A DNA stretch of 64,000 bases from Candidatus Helarchaeota archaeon. GTDB lineage: Archaea; Asgardarchaeota; Lokiarchaeia; Helarchaeales; HEL-GB-A. Below are positions 35,548 to 44,877 of the stretch, in pieces. The DNA is taken from the NCBI GenBank assembly GCA_013375455.1, contig JABXJT010000018.1, forward strand, positions 1-64,000. Direction: 5' to 3'. Made by a program: the position numbers and the translations under genes. Positions within the stretch are counted from its first letter, which is position 1; every line of letters starts with the position of its first letter. The notes under the pieces were generated by a model. It was not told the origin of the DNA and ran no database searches. It was given only the letters and a program-made list of their open reading frames with translations.

Positions 35548-36972
35548 TTGGATGACTCCGATGCCCTGACTAGATGGCAGCTGCTCTTGTGTGATGGGGA
35601 TCGTGTCAAAATTTTGAGATCTTTAGATTTTTTAGATTATATTAACGTGGAGGTTATCGCCGAAATAACCAACCGTGACCTTGATCTTGCGCGGGCGCAG
35701 CTTGAGATACTAGCCGAATGCGGTATTCTCAAAAAACACAGCTCTGGAGGACAATCAACCTACAAGGTCAATCGCGAGGACCAATGGGCTCGCAATGTTC
35801 TAGGGTTCATTAGCTTCTTTGAAACAGATATCCACTCATTGGATATCCCACCGGTAGAGACTTTGTTTGCCTCGAAAGATCGCGTGACTATCATGAAGAT
35901 TCTCGCGGAGGCAGAGAGGATCAGCGGCTCTGAGATCAGCAGGAGATCCCAAATCCCCCCTCAAGCTGCCACTGAACATCTCACCTACCTCGTAGGTGCT
36001 GGGATCGCCCGGGCAGTGCATTACGGCCCAGTCACGATGTATCGATGGGCTATAGAAGCCATCCATACTAGAGCGCTCGAAAATTATCTCAAATTACGGA
36101 TTAGATCTCCTCCTGAAGTTGCCCCAGCAGATGAAGTGCGACCTAATACTATTTTTCGCAACAAGGATATCCTTACTGATAAGTACTGGACGTTCTGGAT
36201 CTCCAAACACCTTCATTTGGAACAATATCATAGGATGCTCCACAAGGACTTCGATTTATCCTATCTCGATGCCCCGACAAGTCATAATATTATCATTTCG
36301 GGACCGCGAGGGAGTGGTAAGACCGCGCTGGTACGAAAGTTTGGATATGATCTCCAAAGTATAATCGATGATGATTTTTTTTGCACCACGTGGATCGAGT
36401 ATATATACATTGATTGCCAGCAAATCAACACGCCACTTCGCCTAATGGAGCATATCCTACAAATAATGGTTCCTAATTTTCCTCCACTTGATCGAGAGGG
36501 AATTACCCTCGAAACTTCGCTCACCATTCTCTCCGAACACATCCTCAAGCGGGAGAATGCTTATATACTCCTCTGCCTTGATGATGGTGATTTGTTCTTC
36601 AAAAAGGAACCTGCCTTCATCCCCAATTTGCTGCGCAAAGCGGAATCGAGAATAAGCCTCATTGTCACTGCGCGGTCCCTATCCTTCCTTGACCAATTGA
36701 ACGTGTCATTGCATTGGCACCATCGAATGACCCTCCCCTCCTACTCCCAGAAACAACTCCGCGATATCTTGGCTGGTCGCATCGCGGCTTTTGTTGAAGG
36801 AGCCATCCCAGGGGAGGTGCTTGACTTGATTGCTGAAGCAGCGGCGGTGTCAGGAGACGCGGGCTACGCCCTCCGACTCCTGTTGGAGGCAGGAGAGGCG
36901 GCGGATTTATCGGAATCGCCCCAGGTGCAACCAGCACATGTTCTGCAAGCTAAAAATGTCATAAAATTGTGA
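35548..36972 (+). CDS. ORC/Cdc6-like AAA+ ATPase with two N-terminal winged-helix domains
   Basis: Residues 1-180 hold two winged-helix-type segments (VEVIAEITNRDLDLARAQ and GSEISRRSQIPPQAATEHL). The AAA+ core has Walker A GPRGSGKTA, a Walker B with LLCLDDGD in place of DE, sensor 1 LIVTARS and sensor 2 GDAGYALRLL. It is not a standard Orc1/Cdc6: the wHTH domains come first and Walker B ends in Asp-Asp. It may be a STAND/NTPase-type regulator or plasmid initiator. Codon use is visibly more GC-rich than in the surrounding genes, which suggests transfer. AGGGTG precedes the TTG start. Confidence 0.8.
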   Translation: MDDSDALTRWQLLLCDGDRVKILRSLDFLDYINVEVIAEITNRDLDLARAQLEILAECGILKKHSSGGQSTYKVNREDQWARNVLGFISFFETDIHSLDIPPVETLFASKDRVTIMKILAEAERISGSEISRRSQIPPQAATEHLTYLVGAGIARAVHYGPVTMYRWAIEAIHTRALENYLKLRIRSPPEVAPADEVRPNTIFRNKDILTDKYWTFWISKHLHLEQYHRMLHKDFDLSYLDAPTSHNIIISGPRGSGKTALVRKFGYDLQSIIDDDFFCTTWIEYIYIDCQQINTPLRLMEHILQIMVPNFPPLDREGITLETSLTILSEHILKRENAYILLCLDDGDLFFKKEPAFIPNLLRKAESRISLIVTARSLSFLDQLNVSLHWHHRMTLPSYSQKQLRDILAGRIAAFVEGAIPGEVLDLIAEAAAVSGDAGYALRLLLEAGEAADLSESPQVQPAHVLQAKNVIKL

Positions 36973-38029
36973 TTTTATCGGAATGATTTGATGTAATTCT
37001 CTGAAGATGTGAGGTTATGCGATCTGCATCGAATTCATTGAACTGTATCTTTGTCAGAGGTCGTAACAAGGAGTCTCTTAGGTCTTCAGGGCAGTTATCA
37101 AAGAATTTATCAATAACCTTCAAGATGCCGCAGTAAATATCGGCAATCACCTCTGAAGGGGGTTGACTTTCAAAAAAATTTGCGTGGAAAAGATAATCAT
37201 CCCCATCATATTTGTCCAAGATTTTTAGAGACGCGATTTTCTGTAAGAGGAGGTTCCTGAATCTCTCTGATAACACGAGGAAGCTTTCCTCAAGCCAGCT
37301 AATGATCGCCTGCAAAGAAGGTTCATCCTTCACTGCTTCCAATAAAATCGTCTCCCGCAGGGGATCTGGAATTTGATCGAAATGATGAAAGATAATTTCG
37401 ATTAGACAACGCTGAGTATCTTCTACAATTTCTATTAGACAACGCTGAATATTTTCATTGATGCAAGTGAGAAGACTGTTCCTAAGTTCCCCTGGGATTA
37501 TATCGAAGTACATGTCAATTAGATCACAAACGTCAGCAATAACGATCCCGGATTGGGATTTTGAGAGTTCTGCCAAAATTGTGTTCCTCACGTTTTCAGG
37601 AAAATTCCTAAACAAATCCTTGAATCTCTCGTCTTTATAAAACAATAGGGCGAAGCCAATAGGGGTGGAAATTTCTTTCTTACATAGAATGCGGTGCTTA
37701 TCCTGCGCGCTCTCAACGCGCTCAATGCCATCAACGATCTCAACGAGGATGTCGTCGAAACTCAGGAGGTCACGTTCCGAAGTGATTAGGGTCATCCAAT
37801 CCCACCCAAAGAGCTCGAATTTTCCAGGCGGGTAGCGGCCCAAGGAGATGGGTTCGGAGTCCTTGTATATCTTGTGCACGGATACGAACCGCCCCTCCTT
37901 TATGAACCGATAGGAGTACAAATCCAAGAAGTCCACGTCCATCTGGACGGAGCTTCTTACATTGAAGCTTTCTATTAACCTCCAGAGGTTCAATACGTAC
38001 CGGGACCATAACTTGCGCTGATTATTCAC
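36959..38029 (-). CDS. uncharacterised HEAT-like repeat protein
   Basis: I do not recognise a family. After an N-terminal part with LYSYRFIKEGRFVSVHKIY, residues 130-345 hold five spaced copies of a helix-pair motif around FP-x2-(L/V)R-x2-(I/L)L: LFRNFPENVRNTIL, YFDIIPGELRNSLL, HFDQIPDPLRETIL, SFLVLSERFRNLLL and FFDNCPEDLRDSLL. A 33-base tandem duplication (37401-37415 and 37434-37448) doubles an RCLIEI segment. The GTG start follows GAGGTG. It overlaps the AAA+ gene by 14 bases tail to tail and shares its higher GC, so the two probably arrived together. Confidence 0.6.
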   Translation of the reverse strand: MNNQRKLWSRYVLNLWRLIESFNVRSSVQMDVDFLDLYSYRFIKEGRFVSVHKIYKDSEPISLGRYPPGKFELFGWDWMTLITSERDLLSFDDILVEIVDGIERVESAQDKHRILCKKEISTPIGFALLFYKDERFKDLFRNFPENVRNTILAELSKSQSGIVIADVCDLIDMYFDIIPGELRNSLLTCINENIQRCLIEIVEDTQRCLIEIIFHHFDQIPDPLRETILLEAVKDEPSLQAIISWLEESFLVLSERFRNLLLQKIASLKILDKYDGDDYLFHANFFESQPPSEVIADIYCGILKVIDKFFDNCPEDLRDSLLRPLTKIQFNEFDADRITSHLQRITSNHSDKITIL

Positions 38030-38049
38030 TCTTTACACCTCATGAAATT

Positions 38050-38166
38050 TTGTCTATAGAAACCCCAGCTCGACCGACTTGGCGTATAGGTCGCCGAGCG
38101 GGGTGCGCTTCAAGATTATCTTTTTTTGGGACCCGGTTTTATACGATCTATAAACCCTTATTAATT
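38050..38166 (-). pseudogene. coding-like remnant without a proper start
   Basis: On the minus strand the frame from 38166 to a stop at about 38055 reads LIRVYRSYKTGSQKKIIL and then KRTPLGDLYAKSVELGFL, followed by TAG. Codon use is as GC-rich as in the two genes before it. There is no ATG or GTG. The only usual start is a TTG halfway, without a ribosome binding site. The DNA also folds into a stem (ACCCC...GGGGT). It may be a fragment of a gene lost when the island inserted. Confidence 0.3.
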
Positions 38167-38225
38167 TTTAGAGTTACATTTAAAATTATAATAGAATCTA
38201 AACTATTAAAGAGGTGAATCTCAAG

Positions 38226-38486
38226 GTGAGCGCTCCCATAGAAATTAAGAAATATAGGATACGATACAATGTGAGAGACAATACCTATAAATTGTTCATT
38301 TGGCACATAGCAAAAAAACAGATGGATGGAAAGGATTTAACTCGAGAGATAGCCAATCTTGACCATTCGGACATAACAGCTCTTATTAATCTGTTAGATC
38401 ATCATGCACCGGTCTTTTGGAATCCAGAGACGCAGGAATTTTATATTGAAGCCACAGACGTAGGCACTTTAGTGCCTAGGAAGTAA
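38226..38486 (+). CDS. uncharacterised 86-residue acidic/basic protein
   Basis: No family is recognised. The protein starts with IEIKKYRIRYNVRDNTYKLF, is followed by a Lys/Asp-rich helix and DITALINLLDHHAPVFW, and ends VGTLVPRK. GTG at 38226 is chosen because GAGGTGA (38211-38217) ends 8 bases before it. An earlier GTG lies inside that site. It is back to back with the GC-rich island but its own composition is normal for the window. Confidence 0.6.
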   Translation: MSAPIEIKKYRIRYNVRDNTYKLFIWHIAKKQMDGKDLTREIANLDHSDITALINLLDHHAPVFWNPETQEFYIEATDVGTLVPRK

Positions 38487-38625
38487 ATTTTTTATATTTT
38501 TTTTAAGAGGAAATAAAAGTAAAGATGTAAGATTGATTATTAAGCATTAAATATCACATCAATAACGAATTAAGAAAGGTTTGAAATTATTATAATGCTA
38601 ATACCATTTCATTTTCATTAAAGTG

Positions 38626-39876
38626 ATGTGCATGTACGATGTAATAATCGTTGGAGCGGGACCCGGTGGTTCTTACACCGCCAAACTTTTAGCTCAAGCT
38701 GGATATGAGGTAGTTCTCCTCGAAAAGGATTCCATCCCGCGAGATAAACCCTGCGCTGGCTGGATCACGCCCAAAGTTCTTGATTTATTAGGGATGTCTC
38801 CATCTAAACTTAATTGTTTTCAACCAATGAATGGTGCTGTTTTATGGCTCCCTGAAAGAGATAAATTAACTCCCTATACTGTAACATACACGAAACCAGT
38901 TAGCTATGGAATCAGGCGAATCGAATTTGACACGGCCATAACTAACGAAGCCAAGGATGCGGGGGCTGAGGTTTTAGATTCGACCTTTGTAACCAATGTA
39001 TATCGCCAGAAAAAAGCTGTTTTCGTTCAAGCAAAGGATAACCAGGAATTCAAAGGACGATTCGTTATAGGCGCTGATGGTACTCATAGCATAGTTGCAA
39101 AAGATCTTTGGCTCCGTAGAAGATGGACTCCATCTGAATTGATTCAATGCCTAGTGAGCGAAACTGAAATTGGTGATAAGACTCAAGATTTGACGAATTA
39201 TTATGGATTTCCAGAGATTTTTTTCAACTTCAAAGCAGGGGGTTATTCTTGGTTTTACACCAAAAGCACCTTTGTAAGTATCGGTTTAGGTATCCAATTG
39301 TCAAAGGTTACACCCACTTGCAATTCAAAGACAATATATCAGGAGCTGCTTCAAACCTTAAACAAACTCAATCATTTACAAGGCATTGATTTAGCTCCCG
39401 TCAAAGCCCATACGTATCCCACTATTTATGGTCCGTATCATTATCCTACCTATGGTGATCGCGTGCTTTTAATTGGAGATGCGGGTGGTTTCCCCATCAA
39501 TTTTTCGGGGGAAGGTATTAGAACTGCACTACTAACTGGGAAATTTGCGGCCGAAACGCTGATGATTGCTCTCGAAGAAGGGCACAAAGATTTAAGAGCT
39601 TATCATAATAAATGGAGCCGCGCTCTTCGGAATGAATATTTGTTGGGCGACGTGTTTCAGATGTGTTTTTCACCCGCCTACTATGAAATGATTAAATATC
39701 TCTTTATAGAGGAAAAAAGATTTAGAAAATTGTTCCTTGACTTATTTTTTAATAGAAAAAAACCGAGACAAGCCCTAAGACAGTTGTTATTTTATAGTCC
39801 TTTGTTGGCTTCTCGATTTATACGATTCAGTTTTCGCTCAATTATCAAAGATTTTACGAGTTTTCTTAACGTTTAA
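38626..39876 (+). CDS. geranylgeranyl reductase family FAD-dependent oxidoreductase
   Basis: The start MYDVIIVGAGPGGSYTAKLLAQAG is a dinucleotide-binding fold. DKPCAGWITPKVLDLLG, FVIGADGTHSIVAK and LIGDAGGFPINFSGEGIRTAL are characteristic of the geranylgeranyl reductase family, which saturates the isoprenoid chains of archaeal lipids or menaquinone/chlorophyll-type tails. The 417 residues are typical. The gene has several possible starts (GTG 38623, ATG 38626, ATG 38632). It overlaps the zinc-ribbon gene tail to tail by 11 bases. Confidence 0.92.
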   Translation: MCMYDVIIVGAGPGGSYTAKLLAQAGYEVVLLEKDSIPRDKPCAGWITPKVLDLLGMSPSKLNCFQPMNGAVLWLPERDKLTPYTVTYTKPVSYGIRRIEFDTAITNEAKDAGAEVLDSTFVTNVYRQKKAVFVQAKDNQEFKGRFVIGADGTHSIVAKDLWLRRRWTPSELIQCLVSETEIGDKTQDLTNYYGFPEIFFNFKAGGYSWFYTKSTFVSIGLGIQLSKVTPTCNSKTIYQELLQTLNKLNHLQGIDLAPVKAHTYPTIYGPYHYPTYGDRVLLIGDAGGFPINFSGEGIRTALLTGKFAAETLMIALEEGHKDLRAYHNKWSRALRNEYLLGDVFQMCFSPAYYEMIKYLFIEEKRFRKLFLDLFFNRKKPRQALRQLLFYSPLLASRFIRFSFRSIIKDFTSFLNV

Positions 39877-40111
39877 AAGCGCGCTTTATTTTCTGCTTCA
39901 AATTCCAATCTCTCTTTACGGGATAGCCATCATCTAACTCTTTTTTTGTTTCAGGATCTCTCTTTTTTATTACATTATGTTCAAAATCTTCTTCCACAAC
40001 TACCATCCCACATTCGCTACACACCATCCGTTGATGGCGATGATCAATAGCTATATTTCCGCCACAGAATGGACATCGCCTTTTAGTGTAACTAATGCCC
40101 TCCTTAATCAA
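39866..40111 (-). CDS. small TFIIB-type zinc-ribbon protein
   Basis: The 81-residue protein has one zinc ribbon: CPFCGGNIAIDHRHQRMVCSECG, as in the N-terminus of TFB, followed by a charged basic tail (KRDWNLKQKIKRAFKR). It lacks the cyclin repeats of TFB. Such free ribbons may regulate transcription by binding RNA polymerase or TBP, but this is inferred. It is on its own transcript upstream of proS. Confidence 0.75.
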   Translation of the reverse strand: MIKEGISYTKRRCPFCGGNIAIDHRHQRMVCSECGMVVVEEDFEHNVIKKRDPETKKELDDGYPVKRDWNLKQKIKRAFKR

Positions 40112-40208
40112 TTAATCACCAATTATTATAGGGGAACTTCACTTATTATCTTTTAGATGGGTTAATCTCTCAAAAAATCGTTTTCAATTAAAAAAAAGGG
40201 GCTTAAAT

Positions 40209-41687
40209 TTAATAGGTTTTCGCGACATAGGTCTTTTTTCCAGAGGATTTCCCGCAAATGATACAATCTCCTGATGCAGTATCACCTGGAATAGTTCCAA
40301 CAATCTCTACTCCTTCAATTCTTAAAATTTCATCGGCACAATCCTCTGAACCACACCAATAAACCAGTGCTACCTTTCCTTCATTATTTATTTTATCTTT
40401 CATTACAGTATATTTATCAGTTTCAAATGTTATTTCATTATAAAATTTCTCTGCTCTAATGTATAAGTTATTTTGAACCTGTTCTAACAGCATGGCCACT
40501 TTTAATGGATAATCCTTCATTTCTACCTTTTGTCGCTTTCCTAGATCGCGTCGTACCGCCGTTAGAAAACCTTCTTTGATTTCTTTCGGTCCGATCTCGA
40601 GGCGAAGAGGCACTCCCTTAATTTCCCAGATATAGAATTTTTCACCGGTTGTTTTCTCACTATCATCAATTCTTACTGTAATATCTTCGTTACTTAATTT
40701 TTCAGCAATGTCTTTGCAGGTTGGCAGGACTTCTTCGATTTTCTCTTTAAAAATTGGAATGATGATGACCTGGATTGGCGCAATTCGTGGGGGTAGAATC
40801 AACCCTTTATCATCACCATGCAACGCAAGAGCCGCCACCATGTATCTAGCTCCATTCCCCGTACAGGTTTGCCACGCATATTGATCTTGATTATTCTCAT
40901 CTACATAAGTTATTTCGAATTTTTTGGCATACGCTTGCCCTAAATTATTACAGGATCCGTTTTCCAGCATTCTACCATTGGGCATAATGTTATAATACTC
41001 AATCGCTCCTATGGCCCCTGGAAAAATCTCCCATTGCGGCTTATCAACTTTAATATTCGGGATGGCGAGGGCATCCCAGATGAGATCGTTTATTCGCATG
41101 TGTTCTTTGAGTTCCTCTTCGGATTCTTCTTTTGTTGTATGGGCTGTATGAATCTCATACCAGAAGGTTATTTCCCGATCTCGAATGAGCGGCCGTGTAT
41201 GTTTTGTTTCGTACCTAAAAGAAGAAACTGTTTCATATATTCGTAAGGGTAAATCCTTGTGCGATCGAATCCACATTGCAAAAATCGGGTACATGGCTGG
41301 TTCCCCTGTAGGGCGTAAGATATGCGTGGGTTCCCCTTCACCACGCCCCTTTACCCAGAAAACTTCATCCTCAAACCCATCAAACCACGCTTTATTCATC
41401 TGCGCATACTCTAAAGGGACTATTAACGGGAAATAAGTCTCCTCAATACCACTTTCAGTAAATAATTTATCCCAAATTTTCTTGATATTATCCATGATTC
41501 GAAAACCATAAGGCTTCCATACGAACATCCCAGCTACATTATACCGTTTCTCTATGAGATCCGCCAGTTGAATGATCCTATTATACCATACGGAAAAATT
41601 TTCTGCCTTGGTTACACCTAATTCTTTGGGTAACTCCATGGATAATTCTTCTTCTTCGAGCTCATCCTTTGTCAAATACTTGACCAT
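40209..41687 (-). CDS. proS: proline--tRNA ligase, archaeal/eukaryotic type
   Basis: The class II synthetase features include the motif 2 region ETVSSFRYETKHTRPLIRDREITFWYEIHTAHTT, preceded by ILRPTGEPAMYPIF, and motif 3 near ALHGDDKGLILPPRIAP. An anticodon-binding domain (VRIDDSEKTTGEKFY, LEIGPKEI) and a C-terminal zinc domain (CGSEDCADEI and GDCIICGK) follow. The end in Tyr is typical of archaeal and eukaryotic ProRS. The enzyme charges tRNA-Pro. The length of 492 residues is normal. It is divergent from hypA with a 76-base gap. Confidence 0.97.
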   Translation of the reverse strand: MVKYLTKDELEEEELSMELPKELGVTKAENFSVWYNRIIQLADLIEKRYNVAGMFVWKPYGFRIMDNIKKIWDKLFTESGIEETYFPLIVPLEYAQMNKAWFDGFEDEVFWVKGRGEGEPTHILRPTGEPAMYPIFAMWIRSHKDLPLRIYETVSSFRYETKHTRPLIRDREITFWYEIHTAHTTKEESEEELKEHMRINDLIWDALAIPNIKVDKPQWEIFPGAIGAIEYYNIMPNGRMLENGSCNNLGQAYAKKFEITYVDENNQDQYAWQTCTGNGARYMVAALALHGDDKGLILPPRIAPIQVIIIPIFKEKIEEVLPTCKDIAEKLSNEDITVRIDDSEKTTGEKFYIWEIKGVPLRLEIGPKEIKEGFLTAVRRDLGKRQKVEMKDYPLKVAMLLEQVQNNLYIRAEKFYNEITFETDKYTVMKDKINNEGKVALVYWCGSEDCADEILRIEGVEIVGTIPGDTASGDCIICGKSSGKKTYVAKTY

Positions 41688-41763
41688 CCTGCAAATATTT
41701 TTTTAAGAAATTTTCATTACAATCAACAACCACTCAATCTTAAAAAAAATTTTGTGAGTTTTC

Positions 41764-42144
41764 ATGCACGAATTTGCGACCGCCCAATCCATAGTACGAA
41801 CAGTATCCCGAGCTGCCTTAATGAATAAGGCGAAAAAAATCACGGAGATCCGTCTTGAACTGGGGGAATTCACATTTGTCAATCCCGATCAACTTAAATT
41901 CGTGTTTGAAATTGCAGCTAAGGATTCACCTGCTGAAGGTGCCCAACTTATTACAACTAAAACTCCTGGAAAAATCCGATGCCCAAAGTGCGGTTATGAA
42001 GGGGGTCTTAAATACACTGGACCTGAGATTCATACCCCTATTGCTGCTGCTTTTGTCTTAGATTGTCCTAAATGTGATGAGAAAGGCACGGAAATTATCG
42101 GTGGGCGTGAATTAAGAATAAAAGATATTAAAATAGAAGTATAA
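41764..42144 (+). CDS. hypA: hydrogenase nickel incorporation protein HypA
   Basis: The N-terminus is Met-His-Glu, with the nickel-binding His2, followed by ATAQSIVRTV. The zinc domain has CPKCGYEGGL and CPKCDEKG, and the C-terminus GRELRIKDIKIEV is normal for HypA. HypA delivers nickel to NiFe hydrogenase precursors with HypB. The protein has 126 residues. Its presence implies nickel enzymes elsewhere, and a nickel-rich lifestyle fits the methanogenesis marker genes at 58-61 kb. Other hyp genes are not nearby. Confidence 0.94.
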   Translation: MHEFATAQSIVRTVSRAALMNKAKKITEIRLELGEFTFVNPDQLKFVFEIAAKDSPAEGAQLITTKTPGKIRCPKCGYEGGLKYTGPEIHTPIAAAFVLDCPKCDEKGTEIIGGRELRIKDIKIEV

Positions 42145-42202
42145 CAAAGAAGGAAAATCTTTGTAATATCTTTGAAGTCTAATAATTATCTGGCTTGTTC
42201 TT

Positions 42203-42586
42203 TTATTCACGGATTAAAATTCCATTAATTATCCCATCTTGCCCAGGTCGGCTCGTTACCCTGACCTTTCCCAATTCCGTTGAGAGGATGGCCCCCTTCG
42301 TGATAATTTTACGCCTGGTATATTCAACACTTGCAGGATTTGAAAGAACCTCTTTAATTGGGACCTTCTGTGTTTTTCCGGTAGATTGAACCGAAACATT
42401 AACCATATCCGCTATATAGGCTTTAAGTTTTCTCTTTCCACCATAAATTCGCTCTATTTTTATTTTACGCGGTCCGAGCACTGTTTCCGCTGGCGGACGC
42501 CCCATCTCATAAAGCCTCTTTTTTCGACAAAACCGGACACGTGCGCCAGTTGCTAACCGTTTGGATCTACCTTGCCATCGTCCCAA
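42203..42586 (-). CDS. rps8e: 30S ribosomal protein S8e
   Basis: GRWQGRSKRLATGARVRF, EMGRPPAETVLGPRKI and the closing GKVRVTSRPGQDGIINGILIRE are the archaeal S8e pattern. The protein has 127 residues. The TTG start is 8 bases after AAGGTG. S8e is found only in archaea and eukaryotes. No other ribosomal protein gene is adjacent. Confidence 0.96.
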   Translation of the reverse strand: MGRWQGRSKRLATGARVRFCRKKRLYEMGRPPAETVLGPRKIKIERIYGGKRKLKAYIADMVNVSVQSTGKTQKVPIKEVLSNPASVEYTRRKIITKGAILSTELGKVRVTSRPGQDGIINGILIRE

Positions 42587-42802
42587 ACAAAAAACACCTT
42601 AATTGCTATACAACATGTTTAGTTCCCTAATAGAATCAATCCATTTAAATTTTATCTTAATGAATACGAATTAAATTCGTAAAGTTCTAAATTAATCTCC
42701 TTACTTTTTTAATAAGAGCGGACTTTTGTGGAAGACCTAAGAATCAATCTAGAATCGAATGTATCCGAATAAAAAAAAAGTAGTTGTTAAATATTTAGGT
42801 CT

Positions 42803-43312
42803 TTAGCGATAGCGAGCTTTCGTGGCAAGTAGCCACGGAATTCCAATGACCGCAAAAATTATCGAGACTATTTGAAGCCATGCACCCCAGCTAGACCACC
42901 ATGCTACGCCACCTACGAGATAGCCACCTACCGTAGCTATGGTATTCACGATGATGAAGACCAACACCATGAGTGCCATGCCCCAAGCCCATTCCTGCTC
43001 TTGGAACATGCCAATCCCCGCTAGAAGCGCAAATCCGCCTAATATTATCATACTAGTACCAAGTATGCCAATTAATGTGGGTTCAATACTGCCGATGGCT
43101 GCTAACCATGGAACAATATCTGGAAAATAGTAATGAATTCCATATAAGGTTGTTAAAATGCCGATAATAATTAGGAAGGTATTCAGCAATTCGTTGCTAT
43201 CGGGTATATCAACTTTATTCTGGAAGTCGTGCGTGCAATCTTCCTTACAGCACATAGGCCACTCCTTGGATTTTGGGGGTGTTTGTTCTGTTTCCGGTTT
43301 CTCTTTAGGCAT
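42803..43312 (-). CDS. four-TM membrane protein, paralogue A
   Basis: I do not recognise the family. A soluble N-terminus has a cysteine cluster (CCKEDCTHDFQNK). Four hydrophobic helices follow, then WWSSWGAWLQIVSIIFAVIGIPWLLATKARYR. Cys/His spacing could bind a metal. It is about two thirds identical to the gene at 43647, including an identical C-terminus, so they are tandem duplicates. The upstream 60 bases are also conserved between the copies, with a TATA element. Confidence 0.65.
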   Translation of the reverse strand: MPKEKPETEQTPPKSKEWPMCCKEDCTHDFQNKVDIPDSNELLNTFLIIIGILTTLYGIHYYFPDIVPWLAAIGSIEPTLIGILGTSMIILGGFALLAGIGMFQEQEWAWGMALMVLVFIIVNTIATVGGYLVGGVAWWSSWGAWLQIVSIIFAVIGIPWLLATKARYR

Positions 43313-43646
43313 AAATTTCTACCTCTATCAAGATTCTTCCTTTTCAACTTCTCCTTTTAGTAGAAATAAGGTAATTATAAGTTATTAACTTCTAATTTAT
43401 AAAGGTATTTTATGGGACAGAGAAGGTTTCTATTTCAAACGACTGTAAAAAATAGAGCGCACTTTTTTCAGAACAATGTTTTAAGATGCGTTTTTAATTG
43501 GAATACCAAAAAAAATGAGGAATCTTCTTAATCAATTAATTTTTTCAAACTCATTCTAAAAGGTAACGGGGTTTCGTGACAGCACGATAATCAATATGGG
43601 ATCGATTAAATCAATAAAAAAAGGGTAGTGAATATATGTGAAATCT
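43313..43646. other. 334-base intergenic spacer between the tandem paralogues
   Basis: It contains the promoter of the copy at 42803: the stretch at about 43360-43412 (TAGAAATAAGGTAATTA, then AACTTCTAATTTATAAAGG) matches 44216-44270 upstream of the other copy with few changes. On the coding strand this gives TTTATAAATTAG as a TATA element. The rest is AT-rich with no gene seen. Confidence 0.5.
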
Positions 43647-44171
43647 TTAGCGATAGCGAGCTTTCGTTGCGAGTAGCCATGGAATTCCAATAACGGCGAA
43701 GACTAATGAGACTATTTGAAGCCATGCACCCCAGCTGGTCCACCATTGTACGCCGCCACCGAAATACCCAATTACTGTAGCCAATGTATTCGCAATAATG
43801 AAGGTCAGCACCATGAGCGCCATGCCCCAAGCCCATTCCTGCTCTTGGAACATGCCAATCCCCGCTAGAAGCGCAAATATGCCTAGGATAAGCAACGTCC
43901 AACCCATTACAGTACCAAGCGTACTTATAAACGATAATGCTTCAGGTCCTAAAGCTAGTACTATGTCAGCAAATCCTGGAATCAAACCTGGAAAAAGGTA
44001 GTTAATTCCATATACAATTGTTAAACACCCAAGAACTATTAGAAAAATATTTAGTAGCTCGTTGCTGTCGGGTATAGTCTCTTTGTTCTGGAAGTCATGC
44101 GTGCAATCTTTACAGCACTGAGGCCATGTTTTACTTTCGGGAGGTTTTTCTTTTGCTTCTAATTCGCTCAT
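43647..44171 (-). CDS. four-TM membrane protein, paralogue B
   Basis: It is the duplicate of the gene at 42803: the N-terminus has CCKDCTHDFQNKETIPDSNELLN, then the same four helices with an extra loop (GFADIVLALGPEALSF). From EQEWAWGMALMVL on it is nearly identical to copy A. Function is unknown. The insertion between helices 1 and 2 and the lost Glu in the Cys cluster show early divergence. Both are read toward lower coordinates with similar promoters. Confidence 0.65.
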   Translation of the reverse strand: MSELEAKEKPPESKTWPQCCKDCTHDFQNKETIPDSNELLNIFLIVLGCLTIVYGINYLFPGLIPGFADIVLALGPEALSFISTLGTVMGWTLLILGIFALLAGIGMFQEQEWAWGMALMVLTFIIANTLATVIGYFGGGVQWWTSWGAWLQIVSLVFAVIGIPWLLATKARYR

Positions 44172-44423
44172 AAATTTTACCTCTTATGTTATTTCCTTAC
44201 ACCTTTCTCCTTTAAGAAGAAATAAGGTAATTAAAAATAATTAACTCCTAATTTATAAAGTTATTTTATTAGATATAAAAGGCTTCAATTTAAAACGATA
44301 ATAAAAAAAATGAAGCGTTCCCCTTTCAAATTCCTCGATAATTTTCTCGCTTAATTAAAATTCTTGTAATTTTGCGGTAAAGGTTTTAAGATGCTTTGAT
44401 AATTAGAAAACCAACAAAAAAAC

Positions 44424-44726
44424 TCACTTCTTTTTTAATAACGTGAATTTCCCGTCAATTACACGGGCATAATACGAACGTCCTCTGAATACCCACACGA
44501 TCTGCTTTCCCTCTCGTGCCATTTGCGCCCAACGTGAAGTTTTATTAAGATTTTGCTCAATGAAGCGGTATCCATATAAATCTACATAACGAAGACGCTT
44601 GGATTTGAATTTTTTTATGGGGTATTTATTCCCTTCGAGTTCAACTTCAGATTGATCACTAAAGATAGATACCGCAATTTTTATTGCATATTCCTCTAGT
44701 TTAGCTTCTAAGTCTAAATGATTCAT
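44424..44726 (-). CDS. uncharacterised 100-residue protein
   Basis: No family is recognised. The first half is acidic and helical (LDLEAKLEEYAIKIAVSIF), and the second is basic with aromatic residues (RLRYVDLYGYRFIEQNL, QIVWVFRGRSYYARVIDGKF). It may bind nucleic acid, judging only from the basic surface. It stands alone, divergent from gar1. Confidence 0.6.
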   Translation of the reverse strand: MNHLDLEAKLEEYAIKIAVSIFSDQSEVELEGNKYPIKKFKSKRLRYVDLYGYRFIEQNLNKTSRWAQMAREGKQIVWVFRGRSYYARVIDGKFTLLKKK

Positions 44727-44877
44727 CTTCTTATGTTAATTTTTTTTGGAGGGTTCTCAATTTCGGAGGTTCCAAGCTTAATTTCTCATTTTCGACATAT
44801 TCAAAATATTATATGTTCTTACCTGAGTATTAACATTTTTCAACCCTTTTAAAAATTATACTCGTTCCTTTCAAAAA

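Noticed and set aside
36665..36937. Proline-rich minus-strand frame of 90 codons
   Set aside because: Antisense of the GC-rich end of the AAA+ gene, without ribosome site.
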